From positions 496,001 to 560,000 of the forward strand of contig OY759218.1 in assembly GCA_963662175.1 (NCBI GenBank): a DNA stretch of 64,000 nt. The letters run 5' to 3'. Below, one piece after another: positions 1 to 10,920 of this stretch (its first letter is position 1; each line of letters starts with the position of its first letter). The position numbers were made by a program, and so were the translations under genes. Below the pieces are notes generated by a model. It ran no database searches and was not told the DNA's origin. It was given only the letters and a program-made list of their open reading frames with translations. This DNA is from Aradus depressus (taxonomy: Eukaryota; Arthropoda; Insecta; Hemiptera; Aradidae).

Positions 1-620
1 AACATGAATAATAGTGTAAAAAGATACTATACGACATAAAATAACAACTATTAACTAGAAAATAGATGAACAAGTGGGTGAATATTTTAAAATACAAAAT
101 ATTTTCGAGAGGTAATTATTTTTTTAAAGTTTCATTGGAGCCATCTCAAGATTTAAACAGCTGAGACGAGGCTGAGTTAAGAAACATTCGCATCAAGATA
201 CACTAAGGTCGGAAATAGCACTTAGAGAGTGGATCATGAACAACTCTCTATTTGAGGGGACAATAGGTACATTCAGAGAAACCATAGAGATCCAGGACTA
301 AAGAGGCACTCGGTTAGAGATATTCACATCTGCTAACCAAACCTTGCACTAAAACAATAACTGTCAAGTTAACAGATATGTAACAAACACTGTAATCAGA
401 GGCTGATAGATTTTCCTGCGTCACATGACCTAGACATAGGGAGCACATTTTTGCTTTCGAAAAGGATCCACAAGGCAACTCCGGATGGCGTGACCAACAA
501 TCAAATAGAATCAAGTAATGATTAGCTTTATTGCTTGATTAACAACAATTAAAAAAAAAATATATATATATATATATAAAAAGTGGGATATTTTATAGTT
601 TTATCAAAAGTATAATAAGC
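1..620. other. Non-coding flank of the kinase fragment
   Basis: No convincing coding sequence is visible. The stretch lies 3' of the kinase exon's splice donor on the minus strand, so it is best read as intron of that gene. A short (TA)n microsatellite sits near 560-577. Open frames here are short and lack domain-like composition. Confidence 0.4.
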
Positions 621-640
621 TTTTAAATGTTAAAACTCAC

Positions 641-1319
641 CTTAATTCCACTTCTTCCTGGTTGCTTGATTAAGACATTCTCGGGTTTCATATCACAATG
701 AATAATCTTATTTCTATAAAGCGCATCTAGACATTGGAGAAGAGAATGTGAAAATCTTCGGACCAACTGTAGGCTGAACCCTTGAAACTTGTTCTTTTTG
801 ATCAATTCGTACAAATTAATTGATAGAAGTTCAAAAGTTATACAAATATGATTCCTGAATACAAAATGATCAAACATATGAATAATATTCATTGTGTTAT
901 CCTTATCTTGTTTTATAACTGCAATTATTTGGTCCGCCAACAACTCCTTGAATTTTTTTAGCCCGGTGACCCAAAAAATAAATTTCCGGATAAGCAGTTA
1001 TTTCACAAAATTCATACCTTGTCAGAGAGCTACTAAAGTGTATCAGTGCATCTTCTGGTGTAATAGGACCTCGACAACCGTGCTTCGTACCATTTTTAAC
1101 TTGATTTGAATTGATTGCATTCAAGTCTGTCAACATAGAACCATTTGAAAAATTACCAACTTTTGATGTTTCAGTTTGTTGGGTTTGAGTATTCTTAGTT
1201 TCATCAACTTTATGAGGCACTACATCGTTATTTTCCGGGCACTCCATGTAGCCTTCTTTCGAAAAAATATTGGAGTTTGAATTACTACTCAGAAAAGAAT
1301 TAGTTTTGCGCAGTGACAT
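641..1319 (-). pseudogene. DYRK-family kinase fragment lacking the ATP-binding lobe
   Basis: DYRKs are dual-specificity CMGC kinases. From Met at 1319 a 138-codon frame gives a low-complexity N-terminus and then the DYRK homology box, including YPEIYFLG and GGPNN. At about 925-915 the similarity jumps straight to QDKDNTMN in another frame. It then continues through the C-lobe start: [23 protein letters not shown] and the catalytic loop [10 protein letters not shown] (usually HCDLKPEN). The exon ends at a good donor, AAG/GTGAGT, near 641. The missing segment, roughly 75 residues in DYRK2-like proteins, holds the glycine loop, the catalytic Lys and the helix-C Glu. Deletion plus frameshift make an active kinase from this exon implausible. 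The retained splice donor argues against a processed pseudogene. A partial gene duplicate or a local assembly deletion are the alternatives. Confidence 0.8.
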
Positions 1320-1659
1320 TGCTCTAGAAATTCACTAACTTCGTTAACAACTGAATTAACATGTTTAAAAAAAAATTCATCAACAATAAATATTCACATT
1401 TTTTAACAACAATTAAATAATAATTCTTTTTTTTTTTTTTTGAACACACGGTTTCATTGTTATTTAAACGATAAAATTAAAATGATTTAAGCACAATAAT
1501 GGAACTTGGCAACATTTTAAACAATCACTAATACAATAATGCACGATATTTTAAAACGAAATAAACATAATGAAATAATAACCCTAAAGTATCAAATACA
1601 GGACTAGACTAAGAGCAGTGAAGGTTAGGATAGGATAAACAGACTCGTCAGGTTTGTCA

Positions 1660-1830
1660 ATATCGTAAATTTTTAAAAAATGTTTATATTTGATGAAATA
1701 TATATATTTGATTAAATATATATATATAGGTTTAAATATATATATTTGATTAAATATATATATTTTATTAAATATATACATTTGATTAAATATATATATT
1801 TACTTATATTTTTAAATATAATAAATATAT
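1660..1830. repeat. AT-rich tandem array (about 18-20 bp units)
   Basis: Variants of TTTGATTAAATATATATA are repeated head to tail at least six times, with slight length variation. It is low-complexity sequence, and the apparent open frame across it is compositional only. Confidence 0.75.
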
Positions 1831-2470
1831 CTACATAAGAAAATTCTAATGAAATTGTATTAAACTAGCCTAATTTTATTGGTGTTGAAAATAATTAAGA
1901 ATTTTAGGGCTGGTCACCTTTTGGCCCACCTCACTTTCTTACTATAAATACAATCCTATTAACCTAATAGATGAAAATTATTAAAGTAATCATTACTACC
2001 TATCTGTGTATGTATAATACATATACGAGCAAAAGATAAAAATTAATATAAATTATACAAAAAACGAATAATCAAATATTAGATGAACTATAATATATTG
2101 GGTGTCCCACGATTCAAGCTCACCTCTATAATTTACCTCAACTGAACATATAACGAAATTTAATCAAGAATTTCAAATTGGATCATAAGGCTTTATTTCA
2201 ATTTTTTTACCCTCCAAAATGCACATTTTCGTTCAACCCCAATGAAAATCGGATAAGCCGTTCCAGAGCTACAGACAGTACTGCAAAATCATCAATTGTG
2301 ATGCTTTTTTTATGAAATACAACAGGATGTAAAAATATTATTTCTACGCAATTTGATGCGGACGCTACAAAAAAAATTGGGAAAAACGTTACATATTGTG
2401 CAATCAGTGTCGTATTTCTTTGAGCAGACCAGTCGAAAATAAAAATACTGATGATTCATCAAAAAAAAAG
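1831..2470. other. Non-coding repeat-like stretch
   Basis: No coding potential is seen. Around 2326-2385 lies a motif (GGATGTAAAAA, then CTACGCAATTTGATGC) that recurs in the same orientation at about 4739-4800. A dispersed repeat has therefore left copies on both sides of the LINE ORF1 remnant and the foldback element. Confidence 0.4.
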
Positions 2471-2589
2471 CAGTGAATTTCAACCCTCAATTTCTTTCTC
2501 AATCATCTTCAACTACTGTTTCGCCACAATCATCAACAGAAGATCCTTCATTTATATTCAATGAAAGAATGGACAAAGAATTAGAACAT

Positions 2590-3445
2590 GTGGAAATGTC
2601 ATTTCCCGGAATCATTTCGACTCACAAATACTTATTCCCACGATCGTACAATCTTGTTTGTCATGAGCGTCTCCACATTTCGAACATCTGACTGCACTTT
2701 TACAATTCCGATATACATGCCCCCAACGGAGACACTTGTAACATTGTTGGGTTCTTGGTACGTAGGGCATAACTTCACATCTCACATAAAGTATACTAAC
2801 TACTTCCGGTAAAACCTGTCACGTTAATAAAATCATCTGGGTGGGAACTAATTGTTTATTTTCCTTCCTAAAAAGTCTATGAGCCCCTACAACACTGCAG
2901 TGACGCACAGATCTCTCGATTTTAAGAAGGTTCAATATGTCCTCGTCTGATAGTTCCTGACAAACTCCACGAATAATGCCTTTCTTCTCTAACATAAAAT
3001 TAGGCGCATAGGCTAGCAAATTATTTACAGTTGTATTACTATTAACAGTTTTGATAAGTAGATTGGCACTTTCGTAATTACTAAGTTCCACCTTCACTCT
3101 GTTTCGACCGATAGATTTTATTTGTAAAATATTTTTTTGTACTCCAGGTACGCCCTTATAAATAAGAGAGCCTAAAGCCATTGGATGTAATTTTCCTATA
3201 TTTTTATCTGTGGATTTCGATTCAATGAAGACATAAAATGGGCCTTCATCAAAATATTCGTATGATCTGGGGTTAAAATGTTTACTATCATCTTTGTTAA
3301 TCTGTTTTTCATTTCCTTCTGGTTTGCTATTAGAAATATTCAGCTCCGTATCACATCCATTTACTTCGACCAAACTTACACTCTCCATTTCATCACCCTT
3401 GCCAATGTCGGGAGGGATATCCCTCCCATCACATTCAGAAGTCAT
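2590..3445 (-). pseudogene. Non-LTR retrotransposon gag-like ORF1 (broken)
   Basis: A 208-codon frame begins at Met 3445 and stops at a TGA at 2819. The same frame then stays open and encodes two zinc knuckles: CYKCLRWGHVYRNC (Cx2Cx4Hx4C) and CSKCGDAHDKQDC (Cx2Cx3Hx4C). Similarity fades after a further stop near 2620. The architecture (acidic N-terminus, an RNA-binding-like domain with IGKLHPMALGSLI and IKSIGRNRVKVE, then CCHC knuckles) is that of LINE ORF1 nucleic-acid-binding proteins. These coat the element RNA during retrotransposition. No reverse transcriptase follows at lower coordinates, so this is a fragment. The clade (CR1, I or Jockey-like) cannot be fixed from ORF1 alone. Confidence 0.75.
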
Positions 3446-3679
3446 TCCAAATTAAAAACTACCAGAAACTACAGTAGTAAGTATCGCAAGAAACCAAAAA
3501 ATTAAAAATTAAATTACGAAATAACTATATAGAAAAAAAAGAAAAAATATATATATAAATACGACTTATAGTGAGTAGGCTCGAGCTTGTAGATCCGCAC
3601 GGGTCCAAGGTCTGGCATACACTGGAGAGGAGTGTTGGGTGATGTCACATACCCATGTTTGAGCAGTACGTTTAAGGAG

Positions 3680-5008
3680 GGGTCTAGCCGGATAAGAGTG
3701 CGAAAACTGCCCCAAACGATTTTCGAATGGGCGATTGACCCACAGTTTGCACATGTAAAAAAACATTTTTCCTGAAAATTTCAGCTCCCAACTCCCATTA
3801 TTCGATGAGAAAAAAAATAAAAAGGCAATTTTGATTTTTTTTTTTTCTTTCAGGTTGTTGCAAGTATGCAACTGTCGATTTTTTTTAAAGTTCTTATGCT
3901 TCAAATACACCTCTATAGTATTTTTTTATTATCTTCCGATTTAAATTCGATTTTTCATCGAATTTTAAAAAATCCAAAATGGATTTTTTGAATGTTATTT
4001 TTGAGTGACACTCACCAAATTTTCACAGAATATGTGTTTTTTAAATCCAAATATTCCCTAATTTTTTCAAATTTTTTGGTGTGGTGCAACAATGTTAAAA
4101 AAAAATAAAAAATAATTGTTTTCGGTTATTTCCGTTTATATCTACGTATATGATATTATGAATTTTTATTAAAATAATGTTGTAAAATATACATATATTT
4201 TATTTTTGCAAAATACAATATATAGCAGTAATTTTTTGAACGGTTGTTAACAGTAGGTACTATTTTTTTCAACTTAATTTTATGAAGAATGTTTTTTTAA
4301 TTAGATTTTTGCCGTGGGCGGAAATCGAACCGCCCTAACCGCCTTCACGAGAAATTGCGCACTACTCAATAATTATTATTCTCATAATAATAATAATAAT
4401 ATTATTCATTCCTTTCTTATCCCTCCCCCCACTTCCATCTAATCATCATCCATGCAGTTAAGTGATGGAACGCTTCACGTAAAACCTTTCCTTTCATTGC
4501 TTCGAAACTCTGAAGTCGACAAATGGAAAATAAATAAATAAATTAAGAATAACATTTTCATTTTCCGAATAATAAAATTATTATTCATTGATTGAACGTA
4601 TGTAATATAATAACTCGTGTTATTTTTATACTAATTCAGATTTAAGAAAATTATTTTATAATATATTTTCATTAATATTTTAGAATGTCAGCTACTTCCG
4701 GAAAGTGCATCAATTGTGTTGTTTTTTAAGAAAAACAACAGGATGTAAAAAATTATCTCTACGCAATTTGATGCAGACGCTTTAGCAAAAAAAAGTGGGA
4801 ATAAAAAAAAATCGACAGTTGCATACTTGCAACAACCGGAAAGAAAAAAAAAATCAAAATTGCCTTTTTATTTTTTTTCTCATCGCATAATGGGAGTTGG
4901 GAGCTGAAATTTTCAGGAAAAATGTTTTTTTACATGTGCAAACTGTCGGTTAATCGCCCATTCGAAAATCGTTGGGGGCAGTTTTCGCACTCTTATCCGG
5001 CTAGACCC
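3680..5008. mobile_element. Foldback-type element with 207-bp inverted ends
   Basis: The left arm 3680-3886 (starting GGGTCTAGCCGGATAAGAG) is nearly the exact reverse complement of the right arm 4803-5008. The 0.9-kb interior is AT-rich and has no coding potential; it includes an AAT-rich microsatellite near 4380-4410. Long inverted ends around a non-coding core fit a non-autonomous DNA transposon or foldback element. I could not identify a clear target-site duplication, so no superfamily is assigned. Confidence 0.75.
4308..4350 (-). other. tRNA-like T-arm / B-box motif
   Basis: On the minus strand GGCGGTTCGATTTCCGCC forms a T-stem-loop with a perfect pol III B-box core (GGTTCGATTTCC), followed by an acceptor-like CACGGCA. 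No D-arm or acceptor 5' strand is recognisable, so this is not a whole tRNA. It may be a SINE head remnant inside the foldback element. Confidence 0.35.
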
Positions 5009-5545
5009 TTTACCTGCATTTTTACGACATTTTAAGTTACAGAGTTTGATGCACAGGTTATAATAGTCTGTCTTTAGTTTCTTTGCACTTTAAATGAAAT
5101 AGACGACGATAAAAAAACTAGAATTTTATAGGGCCACTTCTGGTGGATAAGGTCTGACATAAATGTCGGAAATGCAAGTGAAACTAGATTTTTAATTAAT
5201 TATATTATATGCTGGCTTTTACTTGAAGCTGAGGAAAAACATCGAGAGGACGAGAATAATATCGCAGATACGGCTGTGTAGAGAAAGTCTGGCTAGAGTG
5301 TCCTACCTGTTGAGCAGGGAGGACAGCTGAGATGTCTGTAACGGAGACCGAGCTGGCGTCATCCACCACTTCCAGCCTTCAGCCAATTAAGAAAAAAGTA
5401 ACCGGGAGAAACATTGACAGCCCACAACCTCACAAGACCCTTTGCAACAATAATAAGCCCAATACATGCTCTACATAGTAATGGCGTTGAAAATTAAAGG
5501 ACCAAAAATAGAAAACAGTTTTACAAGAATTATATTTATTTGTTA
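5009..5545. other. Non-coding spacer with one weak short ORF
   Basis: Little is recognisable. A 48-codon plus-strand frame starts at about 5332 (ATGTCTGTAACGG) and ends TAG near 5478. Its Ser/Thr-rich start and short basic KKK segment match no family I know. There is no splice-site or domain support. Confidence 0.25.
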
Positions 5546-5546
5546 A

Positions 5547-5645
5547 CTAGCAGTAATACCCGGCGTTGCCCGGGCAACTGTGACTTTTCTCCTAATACCT
5601 CTCATTCGAATCCTATTCAATTCTTCTGTGAAATCTTCATCTTGT
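5547..5645 (-). mobile_element. Helitron 3' end (truncated copy)
   Basis: Read on the minus strand, this ends in a GC hairpin (CCCGG-loop-CCGGG), then TATTACTG and CTAG. It is followed by T, the canonical Helitron terminus with insertion between A and T. About 60-100 bp match the 3' ends of the copies at 8.2 kb and 15.6 kb. No matching 5' TC end is found, so the copy is truncated. Confidence 0.65.
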
Positions 5646-6175
5646 GAAATAGACAATATTTTTTTTTTAAACATACGTTTTTCTTTATTTTCTATTAAGT
5701 GTTTCAAAATATCTCGGCTAAAAATGTTAAGTTCCCTTAGAAAGTTAAAGTATGGAGTATAACTGGGGAAGTATGAAAGTACATAATTGGTTCAATATGA
5801 AAAGATTCATGTGAAATTGACAGGGCGTAGCCAGGATTTTGAGCAGGGGGGAGGGTCGCCCCCACTCTTCGCCTGGTTGGCGGGCTGAGATGTCTATGAA
5901 TCCACTCCCAAACGATTTTAAATAAAACGCAACTTTCAAAGACCAATATCTCGGAAACTATTGCTCGTACAAGAAAACTAAAAATACCGGAAAACCTAGT
6001 TTTTTTTTGTGAAGAATATGAAAATCTTAATTAAAAATTTGTAAAAATTAAATTTTTTTACGATTTAATTTCACTGAGGTGTGGTGTCAATGTTTAAGCC
6101 TATTTCTGATTCGTGTTCTTATACCCTATTTTTAAATTGTCTCCCAGTTTGACTTACATAATCAAATTACATATT
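5645..6175 (+). repeat. 530-bp dispersed repeat, copy 1
   Basis: The segment from GTGAAATAGACAAT to CAGTTTGACTTACATAA recurs in direct orientation at about 10363-10895, with small indels. It contains phrases such as CAGGGGCGTAGCCAGGAT that are typical of old interspersed repeats. It encodes nothing convincing. Confidence 0.75.
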
Positions 6176-6189
6176 AAATCTAAAAACCG

Positions 6190-8221
6190 TATAGAAATTT
6201 GAAGAATAAGATTTAGCCCGAAAGAAATCTAGCCAAGTCACTTCGGTCAGATGTTTTAATCGAGAAGATAAAAAATAAATTTGAGCACGTCGTCCTTCGG
6301 ATTGGAATTTAAGCCATGATCGAGGGCCTTTCAGGTACTCGATAATGAGTCGTATGTTATGTATCTGAACCTGGGTAGGTGAAATTTAATTTAGGTTAAA
6401 AATAACTTTGAGCACGTCGTCCTTCGGATTGGACTTTCCCAATACATCTGAATCTTTCTTTGGTTGACCATCTTCGTTTCTGGATGCTGCATATCTACCT
6501 ACATTGCTGTATTAATTTGTTTTTCAGAACATATGTCAAAACGGTCTCTCAAAGCCCATTTATATTCCACATTTCTTCCTTGATAATTTTAGTTGGAACG
6601 AAACGGTAACCTATTTTATCTTACATATGGAGTCTATCGAGCTCAGGATCGCCTCTTAGAAATCTAGCCAAGGCACTTAGGTCAGATGGTGTAATCGATA
6701 AGATCAAAATAAATATGAGCACGTCGTCCTTCGGATTGGACTTTAGGGCCTTTTCGTATGTCAGGTGCTCGATAATAAGTCGTATGTTATGTATCTAAAC
6801 CTGGGGGTGATATTTCACTTAGGTTAAAAATAACTTTGAGCACGTCGTCCTTCGGATGGGACTTTCCCGATATATCTGAATCTGTCTATCAGTTTTAACT
6901 AATATTAAGCCTATAAACCGTTAAAAAGCCAGAAATTTGAAGAAGGGGATTTAGCCCGACTTATTTCGAATAACATTTTCATTTCGATTTTTGTGTAGGA
7001 TTCAGATATCCCGGTTGTTCTCTATCAGTTTTAACAAATAATAAATCTAAATTAAGCCATGATCGAGGGCCTTTTCGTATGTCAGGTGCTCGATAATAAG
7101 TCGTATGTTATGTATCTAAACCTGGGTAGGTGACATTTCACTTAGGTTAAAAATAACTTTGAGTACGTCGTCCTTCGGATGGGACTTTCCCGATATATCT
7201 GAATCTGTCTATCAGTTTTAACTAATATTAAGCCTATAAACCGTTAAAAAGCCAGAAATTTGAAGAAGGGGATTTAGCCCGACTTATTTCGAATAACATT
7301 TTTATTTCGATTTTTGTGTAGGATTCAGATATCCCGGTTGTTCTCTATCAGTTTTAACAAATAATAAATCTAAAAACCGTTAAAAAGCGAGAAATTTGAA
7401 GAATGGAGTTTACCGAGCTCAGGATGACCTCTTAGAAAACTAGCCAAGGCACTTAGGTCAGATGTTTTAATCGAGAAGATAAAAATAAATTTGAGCACGT
7501 CGTCCTTCGGATTGGACTTTAAGCGATGATCGAGGGCCTTTGCGTATGTCAGGTACTCGATAATGAGTCGTATGTTATGTATCTAAACCTGGGTAGGTGA
7601 AATTTCACTTAGGTTAAAAATAACTGTGAGCACGTCGTCCTTCGGATTGGAATTTAAGCCATGATCGAGGGCCTTTCATGTACTCGATAATGAGTCGTAT
7701 GTTATGTATCTGAACCTGGGTAGGTGAAATTTAACTTAGGTTAAAAATAACTTTGAGCACGTCGTCCTTCGGATTGGACTTTCCCGATACATCTGAATCT
7801 TTCTTTGGTTGACCATCTTCGTTTCTGGATGCTGCATATCTACCTACATTGCTGTATTAATTTGTTTTTCGGAAAATATGTCAAAACGGTCCCTCAAAGC
7901 CCATTTATATTCCACATTTCTTCCTTGATAATTTTAGTTGGAACGAAACGGTAACCTATTTTATCTTACATATGGAGTCTATCGAGCTCAGGATCGCCTC
8001 TTAGAAATCTAGCCAAGGCACTTAGGTCAGATGTTTTAATCGAGAAGATAAAAATAAATTTGAGCACGTCGTCCTTCGGATTGGACTTTCCCCATGCATC
8101 TGAATCTTTCTTTGGTTGACCATCTTCGTTTCTGGATGCTGCGTATCTACCAACATTGCTGTATTAATTTGTTTTTAGAAAATATGTCAAAACGGTCCCT
8201 CAAACCCCACTTATATTCCAC
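6190..8221 (+). repeat. Tandem array of SINE-core units, array 1
   Basis: About nine copies of the core TTGAGCACGTCGTCCTTCGG occur here, for example near 6282, 6409, 6718, 6838, 7162, 7494, 7628, 7755 and 8062. They alternate with shared spacers (CTCGATAATGAGTCGTATG, CACTTAGGTTAAAAATAAC, GTTGACCATCTTCGTTTCTGG). Segments beginning GAGCTCAGGATCGC look like a tRNA-like head. The same head and core form a single SINE-like unit at 20.0 kb, so the array is probably an amplified and scrambled SINE body. No genes are present. Confidence 0.75.
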
Positions 8222-8223
8222 AT

Positions 8224-9163
8224 AGCAGTAATACCCGGCGTTGCCCGGGGAACTTTGACTTTTCTCCTAATATCTCTCGTTCGAATCCATTTCAATTCTT
8301 CAACAGTACATTCATGATGTTATAATTTTCAATTATTCATACGGAATAACGCTTATAGTCCTTCAACGGCAGACATTCCAGTTAGTAAGTTTTTAGGATT
8401 CCTGGGCACCATGGCTAGTACGCGCCATTCAAAGGCGGAAACCACAGCTAGTGAATACTTAGCATCACTGGACGTCCTAGCCAGTGCGTACTTAAGAACG
8501 CTTGTGACCACAGCTAGTATGTGATTTGCAACGGCGGACCCCACAGCTAGTACGTAGTTAGAAACGCTGGGCACCACAGCAACCCCACCTCCCGTTCAAA
8601 TTTTTGAGATGTCACATAATGTATTTTTCTATTTCGCCTTTAAAAATTCTACATGTGAAATTCCATGACAATTGGATCATCCGTGACCGGTCACTATCTT
8701 CATATTTAGGCCTACCCCCACAACTCCCCTCACGTTCACGATTTTGTGTCATCACACACCTTATTTTTTATTTGGCCTTTAAGAATACTACATATGAAAT
8801 TCCATGACAATCCGATCATCCGTTAATGACTTAGCACCATCTTTATATTTAGGCCCCCCTCACAACCCCCCCTACCGTTCAAAATTTATGAACGCCACAT
8901 AGCCTATTTTTTAACTTGGCTTTTAAGAATTCTACATGTGAAATTTCATGATAATCCGTCCATCCGTTAATGCGCTAGAGCAATTTTTGTGTTTAGCCCT
9001 CCCCCCCCCCCCCCCCTCCCCTCCAGTTGACCGCTAGGAACTCTCTTCATAAGAACCTTCCTCGGACTTCAACGAATATTGGAAAAAAAAATTAGCCGAA
9101 TTGGTCGAGCCGTTCTCGAGTTTTGCGCTTAGCAAAATTAGCGAGTCATTTTTATTATATAGA
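8224..9163 (-). mobile_element. Non-autonomous Helitron, copy A
   Basis: On the minus strand the element starts A/TCTATATAATAAAAATG at 9163. It ends in a GC hairpin, TATTACTG and CTAT (expected CTAG) at about 8224. No Rep/helicase ORF is present, only short frames. The interior has repeated segments ending in ATTCTACATGTGAAATTCCATGA and a poly-C run near 9000-9017. The first 300 bp of its 3' side are an inverted copy of the 3' side of copy B (15300-15602). Confidence 0.65.
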
Positions 9164-9369
9164 TATGGATTAAGAGCTATGTTTTATTTCTTTGTATTTT
9201 ATTATTCTGTTTTTATTTTTTTAATGTTCAAAAATGTATATATGAGGCCGAACCCCTTGCCTAAAGATGTATTTCCTAAGGGCTAATAAAGAAATTGAAT
9301 TGAATTCTGGCTTTATGTGAAATCACAAGAAAGATGTGTCAAATGCAGTAACTTTGAATACTGTAGTTA

Positions 9370-9541
9370 CATTATCTGACTGATGATAAAATGCATTCAC
9401 CTGAAATGATGTAAAAAAATTAGATAATTTGTAAAATGAAATAAGATAATTTTTAATTGATCACAATATATGCCGACTTTTTATGAAATGTTGAGTTACT
9501 TTATCTGACTGATGATAAAATGAGTTCACCTGAAATGATGT
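9370..9541 (+). repeat. 44-bp direct repeat pair before the MADF exon
   Basis: The segment TTATCTGACTGATGATAAAATG plus CACCTGAAATGATGT occurs at 9370-9412 and again at 9498-9541, with two mismatches. It directly precedes the MADF exon and may be part of the element or promoter region that carries it. Confidence 0.6.
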
Positions 9542-9664
9542 CAGAACATGCACGACGTAGTCAGAACCAGTTGAGCGTTCAAACAAGTTTGATTTTTTCG
9601 TGCGACCTGCGTCTGTTTTGCGTGTTTTCGTGCGTTGAATTTTGAGTGATTTAGTTATTTCACC

Positions 9665-9797
9665 ATGGATAACGATAAATTGATAAGTCTTGTGTACGGG
9701 AACAGGTGTTTGTGGGATATGAGAGACAAAAATTATCATAACAGAGGTATTTCTCGGCAAATGTGGGAGAAAGTTGCTACAGAACTCAACCCTACCA
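9665..9797 (+). CDS. First exon of a MADF-domain protein
   Basis: ATG at 9665 opens a 44-codon frame that ends at a splice donor (ACCA/GTAAGT, 9798). The peptide has the pattern of the MADF/SANT-like domain N-terminal half: LISLVYGNRCLWD, then DKNYHNR and MWEKVATELN. MADF proteins bind DNA and occur both as insect transcription factors and as partners of PIF/Harbinger transposases. No second exon was found downstream before the next transposon at 10.9 kb. The exon may therefore be a captured or orphaned gene start, or the gene may continue beyond the insertions. The GT donor and the ATG context (CACCATGG) support a real exon. Confidence 0.55.
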
Positions 9798-10362
9798 GTA
9801 AGTACAATTTTTTATTTTGATGTGGGGTTCGATGTGTCGTCTCTACTAAAAAATAACTGGTTCACATGCTCTGTTTTTCCAATAATTAACAACAATAACT
9901 TTATTAAAGGACTTTCAAGAAAAATAAATCATTAAGTTTGTCCATCTTAGCTGGGCGGCAGAAACGTACTATCAGAATATCAGAAAACGCGCACAGTGTA
10001 ACCGCCTTGTTCGGACGAGGATTGCGGTGAGGGTTATGTTCTCGAGTATAATGACTTGTAAATGAGGTATATATAAATATAGATTTTATGTGTTCTACAA
10101 CGCTAGACGGATCTACTTTATTATTGACAATTTTGTTCTTCGTTTATCTTGTAACTGATTTATGCACGTTTTAGAAGCACAACAGTATATCAGTCCATCA
10201 TTAATATTGAATGTATCTTTAAAAAATCGGGTGCGTGCAACTCCGATGCGTAGCGAAATGAGCGTGACAACGTCTGAGATGCGAGGTAGCGAAAGTGTCA
10301 ACATCGCCTCTGAAGATGTTAGCAATACCGAAAGTACTCCCATATATATATATTTGGTGAAA

Positions 10363-10895
10363 TAGACAATATATATATATATTTTTTAAGCATACATTTT
10401 TCTTTATTTTTTATTAAGTGTTTCAAAATATCTCGGCTAAAAATGAAGTTCCCTTAGAAAGTTAAAGTATGGAGTATAACTGGGGAAGTATAAGAGTACA
10501 TAATTGGTTCAATATGAAAAGATACATGTGAAATTGACAGGGGCGTAGCCAGGATATTGAGCAGGGGGGGGGGGGGGGGTGGCCCCCACTCTTCGCCCGG
10601 TCTGCGGGCTGAGATGTCTATGAATCCACTCCCAATTGATTTTAGATGAAACTCAACTTTCAAAGACCAATATCTCGGAAACTATTGCTCATACAAGAAA
10701 ACTAAAAATACCGGAAAACCTAGTTTTTTCCGGAAGAATCTGAAAATCCCAATTAAAAATTTGTAAAAATTAAATTTTTTTCGATTTAATTTCACTGAGG
10801 TGTGTTGTGTCAATGTTTAAGCCTATTTCTGAAACGTGTTCTTTTACCCTATTTTAAAATTGTCACCCAGTTTGACTTACATAACCAAATTACAA
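10363..10895 (+). repeat. 530-bp dispersed repeat, copy 2
   Basis: Direct copy of 5645-6175, with a longer poly-G run near 10565 and scattered substitutions. The inverted-repeat element described next begins just after it. Confidence 0.75.
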
Positions 10896-10920
10896 CAACT
10901 ACATTTTAGATAGTAAACCG

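Noticed and set aside
1584..1781. 65-codon ORF rich in Ile/Tyr
   Set aside because: It is simply the AT-rich tandem array read in one frame.
6190..8221. CRISPR-like array of repeated cores
   Set aside because: Spacers are themselves repeated and variable in length, the core matches a SINE body, and the context is an animal genome.
9000..9017. Poly-C run as a regulatory or structural signal
   Set aside because: Homopolymer C runs recur in several repeats here (10565, 17900, 18965, 24620) and are probably slippage products.
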